Below, in pieces: positions 19,835-29,914 of a stretch of DNA of 64,000 nucleotides; positions within the stretch are counted from its first letter, which is position 1; every line of letters begins with the position of its first letter. Origin of the DNA: Vibrio sp. ES.051. GTDB lineage: Bacteria > Pseudomonadota > Gammaproteobacteria > Enterobacterales > Vibrionaceae. A program made the translations under genes and the position numbers. The notes below the pieces were generated by a model. That model was not told the origin of the DNA. It made no database searches and saw only the letters and a list, made by a program, of their open reading frames with translations. The stretch covers positions 372,001-436,000 of the forward strand of contig NZ_PDJL01000003.1 of assembly GCF_002563795.1 (NCBI RefSeq), given 5' to 3'.

Positions 19835-20620
19835 TCATTCACAGACGACCGCAATTTTCTTACTAGCTGCGGTATTGGCTGGAACGGGATGATCGATCAG
19901 TCGGATAGGGGACTCATACAAAGTTGATAATGCTTGTTCATCAAGTAACTTGTCAGCATTACCTTCAAACGCGATTCGGCCTTTTTTCAGTGCGATAATT
20001 TGTGTGGCATAACGTAGTGCAAGGTTTAAGTCATGTAAAATGACGATCACCCCAATGTTTTCGTTTTTATTTAGCTCAGACAAGAGTCTCATTAGCTGGA
20101 ATTGGTGATGAACATCCAGTGCAGAGGTGGGCTCATCAAGGATCAGCACTGGAGATTGTTGGGCGAGTAACATAGATACCCACGCTCGTTGACGTTCTCC
20201 ACCGGATAAGTCATCAGCCAATGCATGTGAAAACTCAGCGACGCCGGTTCTTTTCATCGCTTGTTGAATTATCTCTTTATCTTGAACATTCCAGCGACCT
20301 AACGCGCCTCTCCAAGGAAAACGCCCTAGACGAACTAGTTCTTCCACCGTTAAACCTGCCGAAGCAGGAAGCTTTTGCGGTAAATAGGCAATCCTTTTCG
20401 CTAAGTCCTTACTTTTAAATGTAGAAAGGGGGGTTCCATCTAATTCAACGTTGCCGTGATCTGGTGACATTTGTCCCGACAGCAAGTTAACTAATGTGGA
20501 CTTTCCAGAACCATTATGACCAAGCACGACCGTCAGCTCATCGGTCGGAATAGTAAGCTCTTCAATAGAGAGGATTGTACGATTATCTCGAACGATTTTT
20601 ATGTTTGAAAGTTGAAACAT
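19835..20620 (-). CDS. fhuC: Siderophore ABC transporter ATP-binding protein
   Basis: ATPase for import of ferric hydroxamate siderophores across the inner membrane. The 261-aa protein has Walker A GHNGSGKST at residues 34-42, a Q-loop (LPQK), the signature LSGGERQR, Walker B VLILDEP and HDLNLALR. FhuC-type proteins share this layout. It is on the minus strand after the fhuF-like gene (74 bp gap that contains a gctcaat/attgagc hairpin at 20650-20679), and the cognate fhuD and fused fhuB lie 5 kb away on the other strand, which supports the assignment. Confidence 0.85.
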   Translation of the reverse strand: MFQLSNIKIVRDNRTILSIEELTIPTDELTVVLGHNGSGKSTLVNLLSGQMSPDHGNVELDGTPLSTFKSKDLAKRIAYLPQKLPASAGLTVEELVRLGRFPWRGALGRWNVQDKEIIQQAMKRTGVAEFSHALADDLSGGERQRAWVSMLLAQQSPVLILDEPTSALDVHHQFQLMRLLSELNKNENIGVIVILHDLNLALRYATQIIALKKGRIAFEGNADKLLDEQALSTLYESPIRLIDHPVPANTAASKKIAVVCE

Positions 20621-20694
20621 GTCAGTCCTATACCTAGCTCCATAATGATGCTCAATGAAACAAATTTGTCGTATTGAGCTTTAAAAATATAGCG

Positions 20695-21453
20695 TTATGA
20701 AAGTTTTTTGTTGTTGGGATGCCTTGGGCAATCGTCGCAATACACCCTAGAGTCGCATTTATAGACTAAGCAACAGCTGACTCTAACGAGTTTAAGCATT
20801 CCTGAATGGCTATCGATTTTAAGACTCTCTAAATGACTATTTGAAAGTTGGCACGCGTCTAACCAAAGCTGTGCTTGTGCAGTGATATAGTCGTTGGTTA
20901 GGCTAGGCTCGTGCTGCTGTAGTTTTATCAAGCTGCTTAACAACAGATCAGCAAGTAAATGATTGGTAAACCCTGGGCGAATACGCGTCCATTGACTTAT
21001 CTGACTGCGGTAAAATTCGGCCAATGCAACAATGGCTTCACCGGCGAGTGGAATCAGCTCCTCTGGTGAACCGTACTGATGATCAGCATTGAAGAAGCGG
21101 TATCCAGTGACAAACTCTTTGTCTCTAAACTGACCGATGTTTTTGATATCAGGCAGTGAGTGAAGACCATAGATAGAAATGAAGGTCACATAGATTGGTT
21201 GCCAACACACCAGATCCCACGTTCGGGTTAACCAATATGCTTTGCCTGCTTCAGGGTGATTCTGCGCAAGGCCATCGTAAACGCGCTTGATTTCTTTATG
21301 GCTATTATCATTCGTTACAGCAATGACCTTATTATGCAGTACGCCAAAGCTTCCGCTTAAATAAGGAGTCATTTGTTTTGAGTACGCGAAGATTTTTTGA
21401 TGTAGAGACGGCGCTCTTCTACGAGTGATAATACGGTGCAATTGGGAAAGCAT
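20695..21453 (-). CDS. FhuF-like ferric iron reductase
   Basis: A 252-aa protein with the C-terminal signature of FhuF [2Fe-2S] siderophore-iron reductases: C227-C228 followed ten residues later by C239-x2-C242. This unusual Cys-Cys-x10-Cys-x2-Cys arrangement binds the cluster. The enzyme reduces ferric iron in hydroxamate siderophores in the cytoplasm to release it. A Fur-like box lies just upstream and fhuC follows, so both are likely made under iron limitation. No good ribosome binding site is seen at the chosen start; the start may be further in. Confidence 0.8.
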   Translation of the reverse strand: MLSQLHRIITRRRAPSLHQKIFAYSKQMTPYLSGSFGVLHNKVIAVTNDNSHKEIKRVYDGLAQNHPEAGKAYWLTRTWDLVCWQPIYVTFISIYGLHSLPDIKNIGQFRDKEFVTGYRFFNADHQYGSPEELIPLAGEAIVALAEFYRSQISQWTRIRPGFTNHLLADLLLSSLIKLQQHEPSLTNDYITAQAQLWLDACQLSNSHLESLKIDSHSGMLKLVRVSCCLVYKCDSRVYCDDCPRHPNNKKLS

Positions 21454-21462
21454 TTTAAACTA

Positions 21463-21481
21463 TTAAATGAGAATCAGTAGC
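21463..21481. promoter_or_regulatory. Candidate Fur box upstream of the fhuF-like gene
   Basis: ttaaatgagaatcagtagc matches 13 of 19 positions of the Fur consensus (gataatgataatcattatc). Its place directly upstream of the iron reductase gene fits Fur repression. Confidence 0.5.
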
Positions 21482-21671
21482 GTTATCATAACGAACATAA
21501 TTAAGGATAACCATACAAAATGGAGCATCTACTCGGCGGTTTTGCCTTGTTGATGATCTATACATGATGTGTGGCCTCTGCGTTTTAAGTGATAGCAGCC
21601 GTTTTGAATGATAAAAGCATTGATGAGTTTAATAGGTCACTGCCCATGATAGAGAAGACTAAAGTTTGAAT

Positions 21672-22580
21672 ATGAACACTCCAGCATTTGTTCGTATTAG
21701 CCGCGTTCTGGCTTATATCCATGCGAACCTTAATTCTGCGTTATCGCTAGAAGATATTGCGAAACAAAGCTGTTGGTCTCGCTGGCAACTTCAACGAGTC
21801 TTTCAAGCAGAAACAGGCCTTACCGTTGCAAACTATGTGAGAGAGCTAAAGCTAAGCCAAGCGGCAGAGTATCTGCTTGATGGAGAAGAGCGCGTCATTG
21901 ATATCGCGCTCGGGCTCGGGTTCAATTCAGAAATCAGCTTTAGTCGTTCGTTTAAGCAAATGTTTGGGGCTAGCCCCAGCCAATATAGAAAAGCAGGCAA
22001 AAGAATAGGGTTAAGAAAGCCCATACAAGTCTCTGAAACAGGGGGGGCTGCAGAGAAAGGTGCGCTCAGTTTTGTGGAGGTGCGTATTGATGAAAGAGTA
22101 TCATTCCTTGTTAAAGGTATGATGTCAGAAATCAGTGGTTTGTTTTCACTTACTCAAGACTTCGCCCAGAAAGTACCTCAGCTTTGGTCTCGTTTGGAGC
22201 ATGAAGTCACGGTCCCAAATGATAACGCGGTTCAGTTTGTTGGTGTTGTTGATCTTACTCAGTCTTGTTTCGATGGCACGAATATTCACTATTGGGCTGG
22301 CGTTGAACTTCATGAAAGCATTTCAATCCCACAATTACCGAGCATTATCTCTGAACGATTAGAGGTGCTCACTATCCCAAAGCAAACCTATGCCGTGGTG
22401 AAACACTGTGGGCCTATTGAGAACCTTCGATATACCTTGAGCTGGTTTGTGCTTAATTGGCTGCCAAACTCGGGTTATCGTGGCGTTGATGGTTATGAAC
22501 TCGAAGTGTACCCGTTGGGTTATGAGGCCCATGCTGCTAATGCGGAAATGGAGTACTGGGTCCCTATCATTAAAGCGTAA
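21672..22580 (+). CDS. AraC-family regulator with GyrI-like domain (Rob-like)
   Basis: A 302-aa transcription factor with the AraC helix-turn-helix pair at the N-terminus (about residues 10-105, ending in the usual ASPSQYRK) and a C-terminal GyrI-like small-molecule-binding domain (about 130-300). This is the Rob/SoxS-with-effector layout, not the usual cupin-first AraC order. The start at 21672 (MNTPAF) is preferred to a TTG six bases earlier. It sits between the fhuF-fhuC and receptor-fhuD-fhuB units, so it probably controls them, perhaps by binding the siderophore. In V. vulnificus and V. furnissii an AraC-type regulator (DesR) plays such a role for ferrioxamine; whether this is the same protein is not settled. 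Confidence 0.8.
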   Translation: MNTPAFVRISRVLAYIHANLNSALSLEDIAKQSCWSRWQLQRVFQAETGLTVANYVRELKLSQAAEYLLDGEERVIDIALGLGFNSEISFSRSFKQMFGASPSQYRKAGKRIGLRKPIQVSETGGAAEKGALSFVEVRIDERVSFLVKGMMSEISGLFSLTQDFAQKVPQLWSRLEHEVTVPNDNAVQFVGVVDLTQSCFDGTNIHYWAGVELHESISIPQLPSIISERLEVLTIPKQTYAVVKHCGPIENLRYTLSWFVLNWLPNSGYRGVDGYELEVYPLGYEAHAANAEMEYWVPIIKA

Positions 22581-22738
22581 GCATATCCCGATTATTTTTC
22601 CTTCTAGAAAGCCTTTTTATAATCTAGGGGAATTGTGTTTTTTTAACCAGCAATGGACTAAGTTCTTTGTAAATGAAGCCCAGTTCTTTTTGAATTTGCA
22701 CCAAATTGTTAATTATTCTATCCCTAGATACATACAAT

Positions 22739-22757
22739 GCAAATGATATTCGTTATT
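22739..22757. promoter_or_regulatory. Candidate Fur box before the TonB receptor
   Basis: gcaaatgatattcgttatt matches 14 of 19 Fur consensus positions and lies 33 bp before the receptor start. It fits iron-dependent repression of the receptor-fhuD-fhuB unit. Confidence 0.6.
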
Positions 22758-22789
22758 ATTTGTATTAATTGTTGATGTCCGAGGGAACC

Positions 22790-24937
22790 ATGACCACTCA
22801 CACTTGTTTTAAGTATTCATCGATTGCAGTCGCGTTGCTGACTGTGTTCTCAGCGCCAGCTCTGGCAGCAGACCCTGTTACTTTGACTGACTCTAAAGTA
22901 GAAACTGTGACTATTATGGGTAAAGCTTATCGTAATACAGCAACGAAATCGGCACTTGCGCCAGAAGAAACACCCCAAGGTATTACGGTCATTGATGAAG
23001 AACAGTTAAAACACCGGGGGGTAAAGTCTCTCAACCAAGCGCTTAGGTATGCGCCGGGTGTTGTCACGGAGAAGAAAGGCGCATCGGTAACAATGTACGA
23101 TACGTTTTCTATTCGTGGCTTTTCTAACAACCAAAGCTACTACGACGGCTTGGTGCTGCCTTTTTTGACCGGCTGGAATTTGCAGTCTCAGATTGATCCT
23201 ATTGCGCTTCAACAAGTTGAAGTCTTTAAAGGCCCTACATCTGTATTGTATGGATCGATGCCTCCGGGTGGAATGGTCAACATGATTGCGAAGACACCAC
23301 AAGGCGATGATTCTACAATAGTTGGTGTATCTACGGGGTCAAGAAACTTAATGGAGGCCTCAATTGATACTTCAGGCCAGTTAGGTGACAGTGATTTTTC
23401 ATACCGTTTGATAGCGCTAGCTCGCCAACAAGACAGCCAAGTTGATAACGCCGAAGAAGAGCGTTACGTCATTGCTCCATCGTTAAATTGGCAGGTGTCT
23501 GATAGAACTTTGGTCAACTTTAACCTGTACTATCAGAATGACCCTTCAATGGGGATTAACTCTGCAATGCCACTCGAAGCATTAAAGGCAAGTGATCCAT
23601 CAGTGTCTATGGGAGACAAAAATTGGAGCGCCTTTGAGCGCGAAGTGTTGATGTTAGGCTATAAGATTAACCACCAAATCAATGATAATTGGACCTTCCT
23701 GCAGAACGCTCGTTATTCCAATGCGTCGCTATATCAAGAAAACACATACCATCGCGGGACGAACTTTAACCCTTCGACTGGCCGTTTAATTCGAAACGTG
23801 TATAGCACGGATGAAGAGTCTCAAAGTTTTGTTATCGATAACCAAGTTTCAGGACTTGTCGAAGTTGCTGGCTTAGAGCACAACTTACTGTTTGGTGTCG
23901 ATTACCTAAAACTGACAGGCGACTCTTTGTATCAAGAGTTCACCGCGAACACTGGTTTTAACGGGTTTAATGCATACAACCCGAGTAATGACCTGCTTGA
24001 TAAGAGTCAGCTTCAGGAGAATTACCGCGAATCACATGACATAACGACCGAGCAATTGGGCTTGTACTTCCAAGACCAAGTTCGCTACGACGCCTTAGTG
24101 TTACTTGCTGGTGGACGTTACGACATGTTCAAGGCAAGTGATGATAAAACCAGTTCTTACCCAACAAGCGATGGCACAGAAGAAGCCGATCATAATCAGT
24201 TCTCGTACCGTGTAGGCGCCTTGTATGAACTAAAAAACGGCATCTCTCCATTTGTAAGTTATGCGACGAGCTTTGAGCCGGCTGCAGGTACTGACATTAA
24301 TGGTAACGCCTTAAAACCTCAGTTGGGTGAACAGGTTGAGTTGGGGGTGAAATATCTTTCTGCTGATATGTCACAACAACTTACGGCGTCATACTTTAAC
24401 ATCACTAAGAAAGACTCAATTGCTGCCGATCCTTCTGATCCAACGTATCGCTCTAAGATTCAGTTAGGTGAAGTACGTTCTCAAGGCATGGAAGTTGAAG
24501 GTCGATGGTTTGTCACGGACAACTGGGATGTAAACGCCAGCTACACCTATATCGATATGGAAGTGACGGAAGATGTAAACCCAGATCTTGAAGGCACGAC
24601 GCCAATTTATGTACCGACACATGCCGCTAACCTATGGAGTAATTATTATGTCTACGGTGGCCCCTTAGCCGGTACGCGTTGGAGTGCAGGTGCTCGCTAT
24701 ATGGACGAAATGGAAATGGATGCAGCTAATACCCAAGGCAAAGTGCCGTCTTACACGGTGGTTGATTTATCAGTGGGTTATGATTTAGGTGCGGCGAGCG
24801 ATACGCTCTCTGGTGCAACAGCGAACCTACTCGTTAACAACCTGTTAAATGAAGAATACTACACCTGCTATGACCAATCTAACTGTTGGTTCGGTGCAGA
24901 GCAATCTGTTGAGCTTAGCGTTAATTATGAATTCTAA
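22790..24937 (+). CDS. TonB-dependent hydroxamate siderophore receptor
   Basis: Outer-membrane receptor of 715 aa with a signal peptide ending at PALA-A (about residue 27), a plug domain (ETPQGITVIDEEQLK; GFSNNQ-YYDGL; VEVFKGPTSVLYG) and a 22-strand barrel ending in NYEF, with a terminal phenylalanine as expected for outer-membrane assembly. The FhuA/FoxA group fits best: it imports ferrichrome, ferrioxamine or a related compound with TonB energy. A TonB box-like stretch is near VETVTIMG. The start at 22790 has GAGGG just upstream; starts at 22775 or 22769 are possible. FhuA and DesA are both candidate names, so none is given. Confidence 0.85.
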   Translation: MTTHTCFKYSSIAVALLTVFSAPALAADPVTLTDSKVETVTIMGKAYRNTATKSALAPEETPQGITVIDEEQLKHRGVKSLNQALRYAPGVVTEKKGASVTMYDTFSIRGFSNNQSYYDGLVLPFLTGWNLQSQIDPIALQQVEVFKGPTSVLYGSMPPGGMVNMIAKTPQGDDSTIVGVSTGSRNLMEASIDTSGQLGDSDFSYRLIALARQQDSQVDNAEEERYVIAPSLNWQVSDRTLVNFNLYYQNDPSMGINSAMPLEALKASDPSVSMGDKNWSAFEREVLMLGYKINHQINDNWTFLQNARYSNASLYQENTYHRGTNFNPSTGRLIRNVYSTDEESQSFVIDNQVSGLVEVAGLEHNLLFGVDYLKLTGDSLYQEFTANTGFNGFNAYNPSNDLLDKSQLQENYRESHDITTEQLGLYFQDQVRYDALVLLAGGRYDMFKASDDKTSSYPTSDGTEEADHNQFSYRVGALYELKNGISPFVSYATSFEPAAGTDINGNALKPQLGEQVELGVKYLSADMSQQLTASYFNITKKDSIAADPSDPTYRSKIQLGEVRSQGMEVEGRWFVTDNWDVNASYTYIDMEVTEDVNPDLEGTTPIYVPTHAANLWSNYYVYGGPLAGTRWSAGARYMDEMEMDAANTQGKVPSYTVVDLSVGYDLGAASDTLSGATANLLVNNLLNEEYYTCYDQSNCWFGAEQSVELSVNYEF

Positions 24938-24959
24938 TTAGGTTAGGGTTATCAATTTT

Positions 24960-24985
24960 AAAGCAGCCTTAACTAGGCTGCTTTT
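24960..24985 (+). terminator. Hairpin between receptor and fhuD
   Basis: A perfect 10-bp stem (aaagcagcct at 24960-24969 with 24975-24984) has a 5-base loop and a short T run. It would end most receptor transcripts or attenuate reading into fhuD and fhuB, so the receptor can be made in excess over the transporter. Confidence 0.75.
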
Positions 24986-25028
24986 GTCGTTTGAAGAAAT
25001 AGAGATTTTAGGTTTAATAGGCAAAAGT

Positions 25029-25982
25029 ATGAATTCTAAACGAGTAGGTTCCCACTTTTCTAATGTAACGAGCGTAAATACAAAAGTCGTATTAACCGTG
25101 CTAATGGCTGCTTTATCGTTTCATGCGATGGCGGACTTTAAAGTTGAAGATAGTGAGGGTGTTAAAACTCTTGAAGCTCAACCAGTAAGAGTTGCCGCGC
25201 TGAGTTGGGATATCGCCGAACAAGTGATTGAATTAGGTGTTACGCCTGTGGCGGTGCCTGATATTGCAGGCTATAGCGATTGGGTTGTTCAACCGGCGAT
25301 TCCTGAAGGCGTGACCGATATAGGTACCCGCACGGAGCCTAACTTTTCAGTACTTAAGAAAATAAATCCTGATGTGATTTTGATCGCTTCTCCTCAAAAA
25401 GACCTTCAGGCTCACCTTTCTGATATTGCACCAGTGCTTTACTACCAAACGTACAGTGAGCAGCATAGCAATGCAGCGGCCGCTATCGACAACTTCAAGA
25501 TGATCGGTCAATTGCTGGGTAAGGAAGATGAAGCCAACAAGAAACTGGCTGTGATGGATGAACGTTTCGCCGCTCTTAAGGCTGAACTAGATAAAGCGTA
25601 CCCGGGCGACAAGCCAGAAGTTACGTCCTTTCGTTTTGCGAGCACCACATCGGTGTATATTTACGGTGATAACTCGATTCCACAATACGCACTTGAAAAG
25701 CTAGGGTTTAAAAATGCGATGGATCTTCCCGCGAGTCAGTGGGGGATCAGCCAAAAGCGCATGACTGAACTTAAGAAGGTGAACGAGGGCATTGCGCTGT
25801 ATTTTGAGCCTTTTCCGTATCAAGACAAGTTAAACCATTCGCCAATATGGAAGAGCATGCCTTTTGTTCGAAGTGGTCAATTTAGCCCAGTTGCAGCAAG
25901 TTGGAGCTATGGTGGCGCTATGTCGATTCTATATAACGCAGAAGCTATGGCGCAATCGCTCTTGAACTTAGCGGAGCAGTAA
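25029..25982 (+). CDS. fhuD: Siderophore ABC transporter substrate-binding protein
   Basis: Periplasmic binding protein for ferric hydroxamates. The frame opens at 24984, but the start at 25029 (MNSKRVG) gives 317 aa with a signal peptide ending near FHAMA. The fold is of the FhuD/BtuF type, with the paired segments RVAALSWDIAEQVIELG and PDVILI and a long central helix. It overlaps fhuB by one base (taatg), so the two are translationally coupled. It delivers the siderophore taken in by the receptor to FhuB/FhuC. Confidence 0.85.
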   Translation: MNSKRVGSHFSNVTSVNTKVVLTVLMAALSFHAMADFKVEDSEGVKTLEAQPVRVAALSWDIAEQVIELGVTPVAVPDIAGYSDWVVQPAIPEGVTDIGTRTEPNFSVLKKINPDVILIASPQKDLQAHLSDIAPVLYYQTYSEQHSNAAAAIDNFKMIGQLLGKEDEANKKLAVMDERFAALKAELDKAYPGDKPEVTSFRFASTTSVYIYGDNSIPQYALEKLGFKNAMDLPASQWGISQKRMTELKKVNEGIALYFEPFPYQDKLNHSPIWKSMPFVRSGQFSPVAASWSYGGAMSILYNAEAMAQSLLNLAEQ

Positions 25983-27976
25983 TGAAATCCAGTGGTTTTA
26001 TGATGGGGGCGGCCTTGTTTTTCGCTGCCCTTGTGCATTTATGGTTGGGGCAATCTGAGTTTGGTCCTGTTGGTGAGTTGTTCCAGGAAATCTCACAAGT
26101 TAGTGAAATGGCGTTGCTCAGTAGAATGGTCGATGAGTCATTCGAACTGATGGCATTCATCTATGTCAACTTACCGCGTTTGGTGATGGCTGTTTTAGTT
26201 GGTGGGACTCTTGGTACGATCGGCAGTTTATTTCAACAACTGACTCAGAATCGCATGATGTCGCCGCTGACATTAGGAACGTCATCAGGGGCATGGCTTG
26301 GTTTAGTCATATTGAATGTTGCCGCCCCGATGTTGGTGGCACAATATTCAGTCTGGTTTGCACTCATTGGTGCACTGCTTGCAATGGGGCTTATCGTTTC
26401 CATTGTTGGCATCAAAAACATGAGCGGCTTACCAATTGTACTCGCAGGTATGGCGGTCAACTTATTGCTCGGCGCATTCGCGACCGCGATTATTTTGCTC
26501 AATGACCAGTATGCACAGAACCTGTTTGTATGGGGGGCGGGCGACCTAGGACAAAATGGCTGGGAACAAGTGCTTTGGTTGATGCCTAAGTTGTTGCCGA
26601 TCTTACCCATATTTTTATTGGCACCACGGATACTGACTCTGCTTTCGATAGGCATTGAAGGGGCGGCAGCACGTGGTCTCAATCTTGGCGCGACCTTCTT
26701 TGTTTTGATGACGGTCGGTGTTTGGTTGGTGTCAGTGTCGATTACCTCGGTGGGGGTGATAAGCTTTATTGGCTTGATCGCCCCTAATATTGCTAGATAT
26801 TTGGGCTTTTTAAAGGCCAAATCCGAGCTCATCGCAAGTTGTATACTAGGCGCGGTATTACTTTGTACCACTGATAGTTTGGCGATCTTCTTGGCTCAGT
26901 GGTCTATGGATATGATCCCTACAGGGACGGCAACCGCAGTGATCGGGGCCCCTGCATTGATCATGATTGCTCGTAAGCAAATGTCTGCCCAAGACCAATT
27001 ATTTTTCTCCATGCCGAAAGGGCCAAAGTCTATTTCAACTTTCGCTTACGTCTTGTTGTGTACAATAATTTTCGGGTTGTTGGTTCTTAGTGTGTTTTCA
27101 CAGCCATCGTCTAATATGAGTTACTTTGTTGTCCCAGGTACTTTTGAATGGTCTATTCGCTGGCCGAGGATATTAACCGCAATATTTGCTGGTGGTGGTT
27201 TGGCCGTTGCTGGGGTGATTTTGCAAAGGTTAGTCTACAACCCACTGGCGAGCCCAGACATTCTCGGGGTGTCTGCTGGTGCTGTTTTAGCTTTGATCTT
27301 TAGTAGCTTATTTATGGGGTATTCGATTCACTCATTAAGCCCTTGGGTTGCGTTTTTAGGCAGTGCGATTGCACTTTGTTTGCTGCTTCTCCTTGGAAGA
27401 AAGCATCAGTTTGCTCCGTCGATTTTGATTCTGACTGGGATTTCGCTTACCGCAGTATTGGAAGCTTTGGTGCAATTCTCTTTGACGCGAGTAGGTGAAG
27501 GAAAATATACCTTGCTGGCTTGGTTGGCGGGCTCTACATATCGTGTCAAACCCGAGTCAGCAATGATAATGGCAATCGTTATAACCGTTTGTATTTTTGT
27601 TGCTCTATTATTAAGTCGTTGGGTGACGTTGATAGCCATTGGCCGTCAGTTTGCGAGTGCTAGGGGGCTGAATCTCACTATCGCTTACGTAATATTGCTT
27701 TGTCTTGTTGCCGTCTTATGTTCGGTAGTGACAACCACAATGGGACCTGTTGCTTTTGTCGGGTTATTGGCACCACATATTGCAGCTATGGTCGGTGCCC
27801 GTTTGGTTCGAGAGCAGCTTATCTTGTCGTTTTTGGTTGGGGCTGCACTCATGCTATTTGCGGATTGGTTGGGGCAAGTGATGGTATTTCCTGCACAATT
27901 AGCCGCAGGCACTTTAGTTTCTATTATTGGCGGTAGCTACTTTATCTTATTGTTGTTGAGGTCTGGCAGAGCATAG
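25982..27976 (+). CDS. fhuB: Fused siderophore permease FhuB
   Basis: A 664-aa inner-membrane permease made of two FecCD-type halves (about residues 1-330 and 350-664), each with around ten membrane helices and the signature GxxG-x-L-FQ/LQRL-near N-terminal loop (GTIGSLFQQLTQNRM in the first; GVILQRLVYNPLASPDILG in the second) and the coupling-helix region (ARGLNLG in the first; ASARGLNLT in the second). A double-length permease is the mark of FhuB as opposed to the usual homodimers. It starts within the fhuD stop. Confidence 0.9.
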   Translation: MKSSGFMMGAALFFAALVHLWLGQSEFGPVGELFQEISQVSEMALLSRMVDESFELMAFIYVNLPRLVMAVLVGGTLGTIGSLFQQLTQNRMMSPLTLGTSSGAWLGLVILNVAAPMLVAQYSVWFALIGALLAMGLIVSIVGIKNMSGLPIVLAGMAVNLLLGAFATAIILLNDQYAQNLFVWGAGDLGQNGWEQVLWLMPKLLPILPIFLLAPRILTLLSIGIEGAAARGLNLGATFFVLMTVGVWLVSVSITSVGVISFIGLIAPNIARYLGFLKAKSELIASCILGAVLLCTTDSLAIFLAQWSMDMIPTGTATAVIGAPALIMIARKQMSAQDQLFFSMPKGPKSISTFAYVLLCTIIFGLLVLSVFSQPSSNMSYFVVPGTFEWSIRWPRILTAIFAGGGLAVAGVILQRLVYNPLASPDILGVSAGAVLALIFSSLFMGYSIHSLSPWVAFLGSAIALCLLLLLGRKHQFAPSILILTGISLTAVLEALVQFSLTRVGEGKYTLLAWLAGSTYRVKPESAMIMAIVITVCIFVALLLSRWVTLIAIGRQFASARGLNLTIAYVILLCLVAVLCSVVTTTMGPVAFVGLLAPHIAAMVGARLVREQLILSFLVGAALMLFADWLGQVMVFPAQLAAGTLVSIIGGSYFILLLLRSGRA

Positions 27977-28203
27977 ATCAAGCGTCCGATAACTCTGAGT
28001 CAGAGAATACTAATAAATGATGAACAAGATATGCGTTTCAAGAGTACAAAACATCATGACTGGTAATTTAGCCTACTTTTTCTAATCAATTTAGTGCCTA
28101 GTGAAATGGGGGGCTTATCAGGCATCGTTCGTTTCTCAGCTTACTTCTCCAAGACAATCAATGTGCGCGAGGCACTATTTTTCATTCATTAATCCATTCC
28201 ACT

Positions 28204-28219
28204 TGTGACAAAGTTATCA
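28204..28219 (+). promoter_or_regulatory. Weak CRP-like site before scrY
   Basis: tgtga-N6-tatca resembles half of the CRP consensus (tgtga-N6-tcaca): the left half is exact, the right half matches 3 of 5. Sugar regulons are commonly under CRP, but this site is only suggestive. Confidence 0.3.
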
Positions 28220-28234
28220 GAATTATGCATTTAC

Positions 28235-28248
28235 GGTAACGTTCCCGA
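28235..28248. promoter_or_regulatory. Candidate ScrR operator O1
   Basis: ggtaacgttcccga shares the core aacgttccc with two other sites in the scr region. It lies in the 446-bp gap between fhuB and scrY, about 185 bp before scrY. No gene is seen in that gap. Confidence 0.6.
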
Positions 28249-28374
28249 AAATAAAGATCTATTATCCATCCAGAGATGAAAAGTGAAGTAATCAACACAA
28301 CTGACTTTTATTTATTCTTTTATTTAGCGCTGGTGCATTAAAAGTATAGGCCAAGCTGTGCTTACGAATTATTT

Positions 28375-28387
28375 TGGGAACGTTTGC
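28375..28387. promoter_or_regulatory. Candidate ScrR operator O2, just before scrY
   Basis: tgggaacgtttgc is the reverse complement of the site before scrA (gcaaacgttccc). It is 36 bp before the scrY start, well placed to block transcription. Confidence 0.7.
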
Positions 28388-28407
28388 AGGTTGCCTTAAA
28401 TTATTAA

Positions 28408-29796
<1,389 letters not shown>

Positions 29797-29832
29797 TTGC
29801 CAGATATATCGTTTAGATAGAGAGTTTTGTTC

Positions 29833-29853
29833 ATGATGCGATAGCCGCATCAT
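29833..29853. other. Small hairpin after scrY
   Basis: atgatgcg (29833-29840) pairs with cgcatcat (29846-29853) with a 5-base loop and no T run. It may protect the scrY 3' end from nucleases. Confidence 0.4.
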
Positions 29854-29856
29854 CAA

Positions 29857-29896
29857 ATGCCAACCTTATCGTTTTAACTCAAAGGTTGGCATTTTT
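29857..29896. terminator. Terminator between scrY and scrR
   Basis: atgccaacctt (29857-29867) pairs with aaggttggcat (29882-29892), followed by T residues on the plus strand. It serves scrY and lies at the convergent scrR end. Confidence 0.75.
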
Positions 29897-29914
29897 GTAT
29901 TGCTAGTTGACTAG

